Below the pieces are notes generated by a model. That model worked only from the letters and a program-made list of their open reading frames with translations, ran no database searches and was not told the origin of the DNA. Both the position numbers and the translations under genes were made by a program. From an uncultured Collinsella sp. (lineage in GTDB: Bacteria > Actinomycetota > Coriobacteriia > Coriobacteriales > Coriobacteriaceae), in contig CAUADW010000001.1 in assembly GCA_958427895.1 (NCBI GenBank), positions 70,353 through 134,352 on the forward strand: a stretch of DNA of 64,000 nt, written 5' to 3'. Within the stretch, counting starts at the first letter, position 1. The number at the start of each line of letters is the position of its first letter. Below, one piece after another: positions 46,604 to 54,895 of the stretch.

Positions 46604-47395
46604 CTAAATATCCCCTCGGTTCTCAAAATCCGATTCACAGTAATTAAATCCGCGCAGGTAGGCTGTCTTTTCGTAACACAGGCAGTACTTGGAGACCGCC
46701 GTAAGCTCGGCCGCTCCCGGCGGCACCATATCACGCACCAGCTGCGGGCAAAACTCCGTAAACTTGACCTCCATCACCAGCTTGCCGGGCTCCAGGACCG
46801 GCAGCGCGGGCAGCGTCGCGTCAAAGATATCGAAGCTTCCCACCGCGGCACGCACGTTCATGTCAAACGTAATGCGCACGGTGCCCTCATCCATCACCCA
46901 CGGCTCGCGCTCGTAGTCCACGATGGTCCGCGGGCGCATCACGTTGCAAATGCACTCGATGTAGAACTCGCGACAGAGCGGATAGGAGCTTCTCAGCAAA
47001 AAGTCGTAGTCGCCAGCCAGAATCTGCTCAAACTCGCCGCGCGTAAGTGGCGCATCCTCCTTGTAAATCCAGCTGCCGTACTTCTTTTTGCGCTCGAGCT
47101 TAATCACCTTGTCGCTGCCGTTATAGATGCGCACGCGATACTTTTTGCGCATAAGAATGCCAGCGTCTTTTTCCTCGTAGGCCGAGTTGCAGTAGTCGTC
47201 AAAGTACAGGCTGCGAATGGTGTAACCGCCCGCCCGCGCATGCTTGTCCAGCTTAAAGACCGGCGCCATGCGGCAGGCCAGCGCAGCGTGCTCGCCCTCG
47301 TTGATGAGGTACTTGAGCTCGTGGCGGTAACGCTCCTGCGTGGTACGCGCGGGAGGTGCCGCCAGGCGCTCGAGCAGCGCGCTAGCCCTCCTCAT
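46604..47395 (-). CDS. VTC-domain protein (polyphosphate polymerase type)
   Basis: VTC domains are tunnel-shaped triphosphate-tunnel enzymes; the yeast Vtc4 member polymerises phosphate from ATP. The 263-residue protein shows the basic tunnel strands and acidic ligands: ERYRHELKYLI (about 21-31), KLERKKKYGSWIYKED, RTIVDYEREPWV, VRITFDMNVRA and LVMEVKFTEFCP. There is no membrane helix, so it would act at the inner face with the DUF4956 membrane partner. GGAGG precedes the ATG, which overlaps the CotH gene by 14 nt. Activity is inferred from family and residues. Confidence 0.88.
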   Translation of the reverse strand: MRRASALLERLAAPPARTTQERYRHELKYLINEGEHAALACRMAPVFKLDKHARAGGYTIRSLYFDDYCNSAYEEKDAGILMRKKYRVRIYNGSDKVIKLERKKKYGSWIYKEDAPLTRGEFEQILAGDYDFLLRSSYPLCREFYIECICNVMRPRTIVDYEREPWVMDEGTVRITFDMNVRAAVGSFDIFDATLPALPVLEPGKLVMEVKFTEFCPQLVRDMVPPGAAELTAVSKYCLCYEKTAYLRGFNYCESDFENRGDI

Positions 47396-49151
47396 ACGTG
47401 TCCTCCACGACCTTACCGCCGTCCTGCACGTAAAAACACTTCATGCCGTACTGCTTGCCGCCGTCGGTCACATAGTAGTCAAACGCATCTTGCGTATAGC
47501 CGTCGGAGTTGGTGGCACGCACGCGCACAAAGTACTGACCGGTATCGGGGGCATCGCAGGTCACCTCGGGAAGCAGCACGTCCTCGGCCTTAAAGACCAC
47601 GTCGCTTATGGCATAGTCGCGCGCAAGCTCTACGGTGTAGCGAATGTCGCGCGCCTCAAAGTCGTAGGACGCATCCCAGTTAATACGCAGCTTACCGTTA
47701 TCGATCTGCGGCACGCCGATGTAGAACGGCATGGGCTTTTTAAAACTCTCGCGAAAGCTCTTGTAGTTCTCCTCGATCTCGGAGGGAATCGCCGCGGCGA
47801 TCTGCTCGTATTGGTCCTTGGTGACAGGCAGATGATCGATATCGGGCGAAGCAAAGACCAGGGATTCGGTCACCTCGCGGTAGTGCTTGATCATCTTGGT
47901 CAGGCGAGTCTCGGTCAAATACGAGCGCAAGTCCTTGACGGCACGGTCGAGTTCGCTGCGGAACGACTTACTGCGCAACGCGCGGTTAAACAACACGTTG
48001 CCCCAGTAGTTGCTTGCACCGCGCTCCCAGCTCGCGTAGTCCGAAAACCCGGTAAGAGAAAGCTCCAGCTTACGCAGCATGCCGTCGTTATCCCAATCTA
48101 GAAAGTACCAGGTATTTGAGTTGAGCGGGCTGTACAGATAGCAGTTACGGTTTTGCGTATCGCAGTTGCCCGTCAGGATCTGAAACGCCAGCCAATAGAC
48201 CAAATTCTCGGTATCAAAGTAGGTGTCGAGCACGTTATCGATCTTTTGCGATTCGTCGTTGAGCGCATCGAGCATCTCGATGAGCTTGGTGTGGTCCGAA
48301 TCGCCCTTAATCTCGAGCATGCCCTCAAAGTTTGCCTGGTTGTAGTCGGGATCGTCGGCGAGCTTAATGATGTCCTCGTAGCGATGGAAATCGAAGTTGT
48401 TCACCTTGTACAGATGCCCGTTCTTATCCAGGCCATGTGCCTTAAGCGCCGTCTTGTTGAGCTGCTCCACCTGTGTAAACAGGCCGTAGTCCTCAAAGGT
48501 GTCGTTGGTCTTTTCGGTCTGGTCGCACACCCACAGATGCACAAACTGCGTGCGCAGGCCCATCATCTGGGGGATTCCGCAGATAAGGTCGTAGGCCATC
48601 TTGTTGCGAAAACGCATACCCTCGCCCATGTGCTTGTTGAGCGCAATCGCGCGCTGTTGGCGCCAGGTACCCTTGCCCTTTTTGAGCTCCACCTTGTAAT
48701 TCTTTTGCGAGTTCATGCTCGACGTCTGGCCGCGCACCTGCACGGTAGCATTGGGCGCTTCCTCGCCATAGCCAACCTCGCCGGCCACCGGGCCGTCTTC
48801 GTCGCCCGGCTGCAGCAGGCCCATAACCTGATAGCGCGTCACGCCCATGTCGGCATAGTCATACACCGAGTACGTGTTGATCTCGGCCCAGCTGTGGTCG
48901 GTGTTCTCAGACCTGTTACCGCGCGAAACCGTCAGGTACATGGTCACAATACCCGAGTCATCGTAGACCTCGTAGAGCTCGTCCTTGTCGCGCAGGTGCT
49001 TGGCCTGGTCGGAGGCCTCGGTCTTTTTAATCTTGTCCTGCTTTTTGACCTTTTTGGTCGAGGAGTCTTCCTGCACCGAGCAGCCCGAAAGCAACAGCGC
49101 TCCGGCAGCCGCCTCAAGCAGGCGACGGCGAGACATCATCCTATCGGTCAT
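47382..49151 (-). CDS. CotH-like kinase-fold lipoprotein
   Basis: CotH proteins are atypical protein-kinase-fold enzymes; Bacillus CotH phosphorylates spore-coat proteins. The 589-residue protein starts with a twin-arginine-like SRRRLL and a lipobox LLSGC (Cys24), then a Lys/Asp-rich spacer. The CotH domain (about 65-455) has RGQTSSMNSQKNYKVEL, ALNKHMGEGMRFRNKMAY and the metal-binding FLDWDNDGML. The C-terminal part (about 490-575) is a fibronectin-like beta domain. So the kinase domain is displayed outside the cell. The ATG at 49151 has GGAGG 5 nt upstream and overlaps pelG by 11 nt. Confidence 0.88.
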   Translation of the reverse strand: MTDRMMSRRRLLEAAAGALLLSGCSVQEDSSTKKVKKQDKIKKTEASDQAKHLRDKDELYEVYDDSGIVTMYLTVSRGNRSENTDHSWAEINTYSVYDYADMGVTRYQVMGLLQPGDEDGPVAGEVGYGEEAPNATVQVRGQTSSMNSQKNYKVELKKGKGTWRQQRAIALNKHMGEGMRFRNKMAYDLICGIPQMMGLRTQFVHLWVCDQTEKTNDTFEDYGLFTQVEQLNKTALKAHGLDKNGHLYKVNNFDFHRYEDIIKLADDPDYNQANFEGMLEIKGDSDHTKLIEMLDALNDESQKIDNVLDTYFDTENLVYWLAFQILTGNCDTQNRNCYLYSPLNSNTWYFLDWDNDGMLRKLELSLTGFSDYASWERGASNYWGNVLFNRALRSKSFRSELDRAVKDLRSYLTETRLTKMIKHYREVTESLVFASPDIDHLPVTKDQYEQIAAAIPSEIEENYKSFRESFKKPMPFYIGVPQIDNGKLRINWDASYDFEARDIRYTVELARDYAISDVVFKAEDVLLPEVTCDAPDTGQYFVRVRATNSDGYTQDAFDYYVTDGGKQYGMKCFYVQDGGKVVEDTYEEG

Positions 49152-50685
49152 CAGAACCTCCCCAATGCTTTTGGTACAGGCGAACCACCATACGTTCAAA
49201 CGCACTGCGCGGCTCACCGCCCGCGCGCTTGTCCTCGTAGCATTGCTCAACACGGTCGAGCACCCGGCCAAGTTCGGTAAACCAGCCCGTCTTGTCGGTC
49301 GCCACAATGGGCTGCTGGCTCAGGATACGATACGGCAAGTTGGCGGTATAGGTATCGAGCCGCAGCAGCGCCACGATAAAAAACACCGCCGCACCCAACA
49401 AAAAGCCAAAGCCGTAAAACTGCTGCGGCAAAAGCAACGAAACGGCAGTCGCCAGCCCGGCCACACCGGCAAACAGGCCCGAAGCCAGCACGGCCCCCTT
49501 ATAGTCGGTAAAGTACAGCAAGATAAGCATCACCGTATTGCCCACGGCATACAGGCCATAGCCCACGCACAGCGTGCGAAAATACCCGTGCATAAGGTTG
49601 TTAAAGCCCAACGGCAGGGCCGACAGCACCGTGGTCTCGAGCGAAATGACCGCCGCGGTCACAAACAGCTGCTTGAGCGCACAAAAGCGCAGTTCGCTGT
49701 TGAGCGTGGAGAGCATCTCCTCCTCGGCCACCACAATATCGCCTACCACGCCGCCGTCATTGAACAGGCTGTAGTAGTCACGGTAGCGCGGATAGAAGTT
49801 GACCTCGATCGAGACCACAAAGTTGACGGTCGTGACCAGGATCGTCAAAAACGCGATGAGCGCCGGCACATCGTAGTAGGGCGCACCATAAAACAAGCCC
49901 TTGACCTGCACGCCAATGGGACCGGCCCAAATAATCACCAGGTGCGCAAAGAGTCCCAGATTGGTTAACAGGCCCGTGAGCGCCAGCGGCATAAACTGAT
50001 CGAGCCACCGCAAAAAGGGCCAGGGGCTGCGGTCGCTCTGAGGAAAATACCGGTACAGCAGCACCACGTCCCAGGCGAGCATGACGCCGTAGCCCAGAGC
50101 AATTGACGCCAACAGGCCCTCGACCGGCGGCAGTCCCAGCGCCAGCGCGGCCAGGGCGCACAGGCACGCCACGCCAATGGCAGCCGCAAAGCTGCACAGG
50201 ATGCCGCGGTAGTCCTTGATGGCCGTGAGGTAACTCATGCCGTTCCAGTTGACGATCATAATGTTGAACAGCCACAGGCACAGCAGCCCCTGCAGCAGCG
50301 TGGCACCCGAGAACAGCAAAAAGACGCCGTAGAGCACCGTGCCCGCAACGAGCATGACAGCATTGGAGCCCCAAAACGAAGGCAGAATCTCATCCTCGCG
50401 CTCGGCAAAAAGCATGTCGGCCAAAAAGCGCGTGACCGGCATAGAGAAAAAACTCGTGAGCGTGAGCGACGCCAGCAGCGTATAGGTCACCATGCACACC
50501 AGCAGATCTTGGTTGGCACGGCCCACACCCCACAGACCGCACAGCACCAAGATACCCACCTGGAGCAGCACGCCCAGCAGCATGGGGCCCGTGCACACAA
50601 TGCCAGCGTAGCCATAGGCGCGCATCGTGGCAAACAGACCCTTGCGCCTAAACAGGCGCTTGAGCTCAAAACCGATTCCGGCCAC
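49141..50685 (-). CDS. pelG: Pel exopolysaccharide exporter PelG
   Basis: PelG is the MOP/MVF-superfamily membrane protein thought to move Pel polysaccharide across the cytoplasmic membrane with PelD, PelE and PelF. The protein begins MAGIGFELKRLFRR, the diagnostic PelG start, and has about twelve helices; YPRYRDYYSLFNDGG and the C-terminal FERMVVRLYQKHW are also characteristic. 514 residues. It lies 3 bp after pelF. Confidence 0.93.
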   Translation of the reverse strand: MAGIGFELKRLFRRKGLFATMRAYGYAGIVCTGPMLLGVLLQVGILVLCGLWGVGRANQDLLVCMVTYTLLASLTLTSFFSMPVTRFLADMLFAEREDEILPSFWGSNAVMLVAGTVLYGVFLLFSGATLLQGLLCLWLFNIMIVNWNGMSYLTAIKDYRGILCSFAAAIGVACLCALAALALGLPPVEGLLASIALGYGVMLAWDVVLLYRYFPQSDRSPWPFLRWLDQFMPLALTGLLTNLGLFAHLVIIWAGPIGVQVKGLFYGAPYYDVPALIAFLTILVTTVNFVVSIEVNFYPRYRDYYSLFNDGGVVGDIVVAEEEMLSTLNSELRFCALKQLFVTAAVISLETTVLSALPLGFNNLMHGYFRTLCVGYGLYAVGNTVMLILLYFTDYKGAVLASGLFAGVAGLATAVSLLLPQQFYGFGFLLGAAVFFIVALLRLDTYTANLPYRILSQQPIVATDKTGWFTELGRVLDRVEQCYEDKRAGGEPRSAFERMVVRLYQKHWGGSDDR

Positions 50686-50688
50686 CGG

Positions 50689-52116
50689 CTACTCCCCCTC
50701 TCTGGGCAGGTCAAACGCTTGCGCCGTCTCGTCGTACAGCGCGCGATAGTTGGCGAGCATCTGCTCGTGCAAGAAGTACGTGGCAACGCGACGCTGGCCG
50801 CGCTCCCCCATCTCAATGCGACGAGCGCGGCTTGTGCACATGCGTTCCATGGCATCGGCCAAGCCCTTGCGATACATAGGCGGCGTCACAAAACCCGCCA
50901 CGCCAAAATCATCGCCCGGTGCGCCTTCGAGCAGCTCGCGGCAGCAGCCCACCTCGGTCGTCACGCAGGGACGGCGCGCGGCAAGCGACTCCAGCACGCT
51001 GAGCGGCTGGCCCTCGGAGATGCTCGTCAAAATGGTAAAGTCGAGCTTTTCCATGTACTCGACCACGTTGACGCGGCCGGTAAAGATCAGGTCGCGCACG
51101 CCCAGGGTTTCGACCAGCGCGTGGCACTCGGCGCCGTACTCCTCGTCGTCCACGCCGCCCATGATGTGCAGGCGCACCTTGGGCAGGCGCTCGTGCAGCT
51201 CAAAGAAGGCATAAATCATGGTCTTGACATCCTTGATGGGCGCCAGGCGCACCACCGCGCCAATGTCCACCCAGCCGTCATCTTGCTTTAAGGGAATATC
51301 CTCAAAGCGGTCGAACTGGATGCCGTTGGGGATGACTAGGCATTTACCCGCATCGCAGCCCATATCGATCTGCGTCTTGCGGGCGTTATGGAACAAACTG
51401 GTCACGCGGAAGGCGCGGCGGTAGATCTCCTCAGAAAGCAGGTAGAAAAAGCGAATCCAGCGGTCCTTAAACGACGGCACCACCCAATCGGCGCGAATGA
51501 TCTCTTCCTCGCGCTCGCGGGTATAGATGCCATGCTCGGTCAGCAGCACCGGCGCATGGTGAACGCTTGAGCCCAGGCAGGCGAGCAGGCCACCGTAGCC
51601 GGTCGAGATGGCATGGTACACATCGGCCACCGGTACCTCGCTGCCCAACAGGTAGAGCACGGGCAGCAACATGGAGCGCATGGTGTGGAATGCATCGGCA
51701 AAGGGCGTATAGGGATACTCGGCCAGGCACACGTCGCGAAAGATATCCATAAACGTGCGGCTCTGCAAAAACGAGAGCGGATGCACGCGACGGCGGTGGA
51801 AGATATCAAATAACACGTCCCAGTCCGGATTGGAGAGCGACACCAGGCGGCGTAGCGCCTCGCGCTCGCGGTCGTTAAAACTGGCTTCATGTTGCTCGCC
51901 CGAAAGCCGCAGGGCATCGTCCAGGAACACCTCGTGCACCTCGACCACGTTGCTGGGCAGCTCGTAGACAAATTTGCCGCGGTCGGCAGCATGCGCGCCA
52001 ATCACCCACAGCACAAACTCGTGCTCGGGCATGGCCTGGATATAGCCATGCATCCAGGTAGATACGCCGCCGTGCACATAGGGGTAGCAACCCTCGAGTA
52101 CCAAGCAGATTCTCAT
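50689..52116 (-). CDS. pelF: Pel polysaccharide glycosyltransferase PelF (GT4)
   Basis: PelF is the UDP-GlcNAc-type GT4 polymerase of Pel synthesis. The 475-residue protein has the GT4 start LVLEGCYPYVHGGVSTWMHG (about 5-24), the linker LVIPNGIQFDRF (about 265-276), RLAPIKDVKTMIYAF and the donor-site SEGQPLSVLESLAARRP with the E-x7-E pattern. It overlaps the deacetylase gene by 4 nt (ATGA) and pelG follows at once. Confidence 0.93.
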   Translation of the reverse strand: MRICLVLEGCYPYVHGGVSTWMHGYIQAMPEHEFVLWVIGAHAADRGKFVYELPSNVVEVHEVFLDDALRLSGEQHEASFNDREREALRRLVSLSNPDWDVLFDIFHRRRVHPLSFLQSRTFMDIFRDVCLAEYPYTPFADAFHTMRSMLLPVLYLLGSEVPVADVYHAISTGYGGLLACLGSSVHHAPVLLTEHGIYTREREEEIIRADWVVPSFKDRWIRFFYLLSEEIYRRAFRVTSLFHNARKTQIDMGCDAGKCLVIPNGIQFDRFEDIPLKQDDGWVDIGAVVRLAPIKDVKTMIYAFFELHERLPKVRLHIMGGVDDEEYGAECHALVETLGVRDLIFTGRVNVVEYMEKLDFTILTSISEGQPLSVLESLAARRPCVTTEVGCCRELLEGAPGDDFGVAGFVTPPMYRKGLADAMERMCTSRARRIEMGERGQRRVATYFLHEQMLANYRALYDETAQAFDLPREGE

Positions 52117-53993
52117 TTATCGCCACCCTCCTTGCGCTCGATCGTCACGGTCTTATCATTTGCCTTGAGCAGATACAGATTGCCCGTAAGGTGCGTCAGT
52201 TCGCCACCCGTGACTGTACCCGGCTCGCCATTGTTGGCGCGGAACATGAGCCACGCCTCGTCGTGGAAATTGCCCAGACTAAGCGTCCAGACGTCCGCGC
52301 TGGTATCCACGCCCACCGTCACCGACGAAAAGCGCTGGATAGCACCGGAGCACTCCGACGCCGTCTGGTGCCGCAGGTCGGGCGCGGATTTGGTAAGCCA
52401 CTCCAGGTAGTCGACCAGGCCGCCCTTGTAGACCTCCCAGCCCTCCTTGGCTCCGCGATCGGGGTCCAAAAGGTCGTCCGGGTGCATAAAGTGCGTGCTC
52501 ACGTAGTGCATGTTGAGCTCGGACACGGCTGCCAGGCGCATATAGGAATCGTCGACCATGCCGCCCGAGACAATACGTGGCTGCTCCACAATGCCATCGC
52601 TCGCCACGCCAAACTCCTGCACGTAGGGCAGGTCGGAACCGTCCTCAAAGTACGTACTGGCAATAGTCTTAATGCGCGGAACGTCGGTGCCGATAAGCTT
52701 GCGTGCACGGGCCGAAAGGATATTTGACGGCGGCACGTAAACCGAGCCGTGCGCGTTGGGCAGCACCTCATCTTGGAAGGCGATAAGCTCGTTGAGCGAT
52801 GCGACGAGCGTTTCCTTGTTCTTCCAGGTCTTGTAGTCATACAGCGTGCCATAGTCGGTATCCCAGAGCGCCAGAGGCTGATGGTTGTAGCCGTGAAAGC
52901 CCAGCTCTCCGCCCATCTGCAGCAGCATGCCGCCAAAATAGCGGAACTGCGTGGTATCGGGTTGGCGCGCGGGCTCGGTCTGGTTGACCGCGTCCTCGTA
53001 GTTTTCGATCATCACGCCGGTATAGCGAATGCCGTATTTTTGCGCGAGCTTTTGCAGATCGGGCCACCAGACCTTGGTGTAAAAATCGGCAATGGAAAGG
53101 CCATAGTCACGCTTGATATAAGTACCATCGCCCGAGGGCACGGGGCTAGGAAAGTCGTCCAAATAGAACACGGCGCTGTTGATGACCGGATAGGCCGTGG
53201 CATCGCCCAGCAAGCTTATGGCCGAAGCATAGAACCCACGCATGACCTTGTCGTAGATGCCAATGTTGCACACCACGGTGTGACCACTGCCGCAATCGTT
53301 AGACCAAATGAGCGGCGTGCCCGCGTCACCGGTCTTTGCCCATACGTGCGCCGTTTCGCGCAATGAAACCGAAAGCGAAGAATAGAAGGGAACCGAGAAC
53401 TCGTAGCGCTCTCCTCCGCCCAACATAAAGTCCTCGCTCGGAACGATACTTTCGGCTGTCGCATAGTCATATCCGGCCGATTCGATTCCAAGCTTGGAAG
53501 CAATAGCCTGCAGATAGTTCGAGTTATCTGGCGTCATGCCCAGCATGAGTGAGCCGCCCGCACTCACCCAACTCATCAGATCGGTCAGATGCGCACCCAG
53601 TCTGTCAAGCGAGGGCATAAGCACAATCACGCGATCAAACGACGTGAGCGATGGGATCGCGTCCGCACCGTCGGTGGCAATATCAACATCGCGATGGGCG
53701 ATCTTCATGTCCAGCAAAATCTGGTCGAACTGGTCTTTAACGTCGTCGACGCTATCTTGGTCCGAGTCGGTAATGACCAGGCACGTGGGCTTTTGGCCAA
53801 AGATTGCCGAGGAGGCCGGCACCGCATCGTTGGCAGCAAGCATCCCCAGCTTATGCTGGCCCGCACTGTACTGCACGCCGGCACGCTCCACCAGCAGCAC
53901 GGCGGCCATGGCAATAAAGACCGTCCACACCACGAGGAGTCCCATCCAACGAAAGCGGCCTGCACGGTCGCGGATATGTTGCGCCACGCTCAT
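52113..53993 (-). CDS. PelA-type polysaccharide deacetylase, membrane-anchored (DUF2194-like)
   Basis: The 626-residue protein has a short cytoplasmic N-terminus, one membrane helix (about 17-38) and an extracellular body. Residues about 70-270 form a flavodoxin-like glutamine-amidotransferase-type fold (VITDSDQDSVDDVK). Residues about 285-470 are a polysaccharide-deacetylase domain with FYLDDFPSP (Asp-Asp) and FHGYNHQPL (H-x3-H zinc motif). The C-terminal 60 residues are a beta domain. It corresponds to the deacetylase PelA of Gram-positive pel loci and lacks a glycoside hydrolase domain. The ATG at 53993 has AGGAGG overlapping the pelE stop. Confidence 0.85.
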   Translation of the reverse strand: MSVAQHIRDRAGRFRWMGLLVVWTVFIAMAAVLLVERAGVQYSAGQHKLGMLAANDAVPASSAIFGQKPTCLVITDSDQDSVDDVKDQFDQILLDMKIAHRDVDIATDGADAIPSLTSFDRVIVLMPSLDRLGAHLTDLMSWVSAGGSLMLGMTPDNSNYLQAIASKLGIESAGYDYATAESIVPSEDFMLGGGERYEFSVPFYSSLSVSLRETAHVWAKTGDAGTPLIWSNDCGSGHTVVCNIGIYDKVMRGFYASAISLLGDATAYPVINSAVFYLDDFPSPVPSGDGTYIKRDYGLSIADFYTKVWWPDLQKLAQKYGIRYTGVMIENYEDAVNQTEPARQPDTTQFRYFGGMLLQMGGELGFHGYNHQPLALWDTDYGTLYDYKTWKNKETLVASLNELIAFQDEVLPNAHGSVYVPPSNILSARARKLIGTDVPRIKTIASTYFEDGSDLPYVQEFGVASDGIVEQPRIVSGGMVDDSYMRLAAVSELNMHYVSTHFMHPDDLLDPDRGAKEGWEVYKGGLVDYLEWLTKSAPDLRHQTASECSGAIQRFSSVTVGVDTSADVWTLSLGNFHDEAWLMFRANNGEPGTVTGGELTHLTGNLYLLKANDKTVTIERKEGGDK

Positions 53994-54001
53994 CGGGCCT
54001 C

Positions 54002-54895
54002 CTACCCGTCGCGCCAAAACGCCAGCTGCTCGCGGTTGTCGGCGCTCAAATACACATGTTGCTTGTCAATCGCATCGATCACACGATGGACCTCGTCACC
54101 GTCGCGGCGCGTCACGGCCAGGCGCAGGCAAAGCATCCAAACCTCCTGCTCCTCGGGCACGTCGAGCACCAGCTGGTTGGTCACGGCCTGCGCCTCGTCG
54201 ATCTGTCCGACATCGGTCAGCGCCGTCGCGTATCGAATGCGCAGCTCAAGGGTATCCTCGCGCTCGCAGCGACGCGCAAGCAGGCGCGCGTACTGTTGGC
54301 GCTGAATCTGAGCAACGCGCCCCTCGGCCAAGCCCGAGCCCAAATATTCACCAAGAAAATCGCAGTATTCGTTGAGGTTTTGCGCGCTCGGGACCGTCTT
54401 GAAGGCACGCTCCAGCTGCTGCAGTTTAAGGTCGGACTCCTTGGAAATCTGCGCCACCGCCGTCGCGGCATAGTGCGCCACCTCAACGTCGTCGTTAAGC
54501 TTAGCCGCCTGCAGCTGCGCCAGGTACGCGTCGGGCTCCTCGGTGAGCATGGAGAGCATTAGGCGGCGCCGGTATGCCGGGTCGTTGACGATAAGCGCCT
54601 CCTCGAGCGGGACCACGCCCGCATCGGCGTCACGGTCGTGAACCAGGATGCTGCGATGCAGGTCGTCGTTAAAGCGCAGCGACTCCAGCGCAGACTCTTT
54701 CAGGCCCTCGCCAAACACCGCGCTGCGGACCGATAGCAGAACCACCAGCAACGGGCCCCACAGCGGCACCAGCACTATCACAGCCAGCATGTGCCCGCGC
54801 ACCGGCAGCAGGCCCAACTTCATGAGCGTCCACAGCATCAGGCAAACCAGCGCATGAATCAGCAGCAAGACGGCAGCAACGACAAGCGAGATCAA
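54002..54895 (-). CDS. pelE: PelE-like membrane TPR protein
   Basis: PelE bridges PelD and the polymerase in the Pel membrane complex. The 297-residue protein has two N-terminal membrane helices (about 4-28 and 36-58) and an alpha-helical TPR-like domain (about 110-297). The family is defined by this layout more than by sequence, and by position between pelD and pelA. The start is TTG at 54895, overlapping the pelD stop (TTGA), with GAGGGGGG upstream. Confidence 0.82.
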   Translation of the reverse strand: MISLVVAAVLLLIHALVCLMLWTLMKLGLLPVRGHMLAVIVLVPLWGPLLVVLLSVRSAVFGEGLKESALESLRFNDDLHRSILVHDRDADAGVVPLEEALIVNDPAYRRRLMLSMLTEEPDAYLAQLQAAKLNDDVEVAHYAATAVAQISKESDLKLQQLERAFKTVPSAQNLNEYCDFLGEYLGSGLAEGRVAQIQRQQYARLLARRCEREDTLELRIRYATALTDVGQIDEAQAVTNQLVLDVPEEQEVWMLCLRLAVTRRDGDEVHRVIDAIDKQHVYLSADNREQLAFWRDG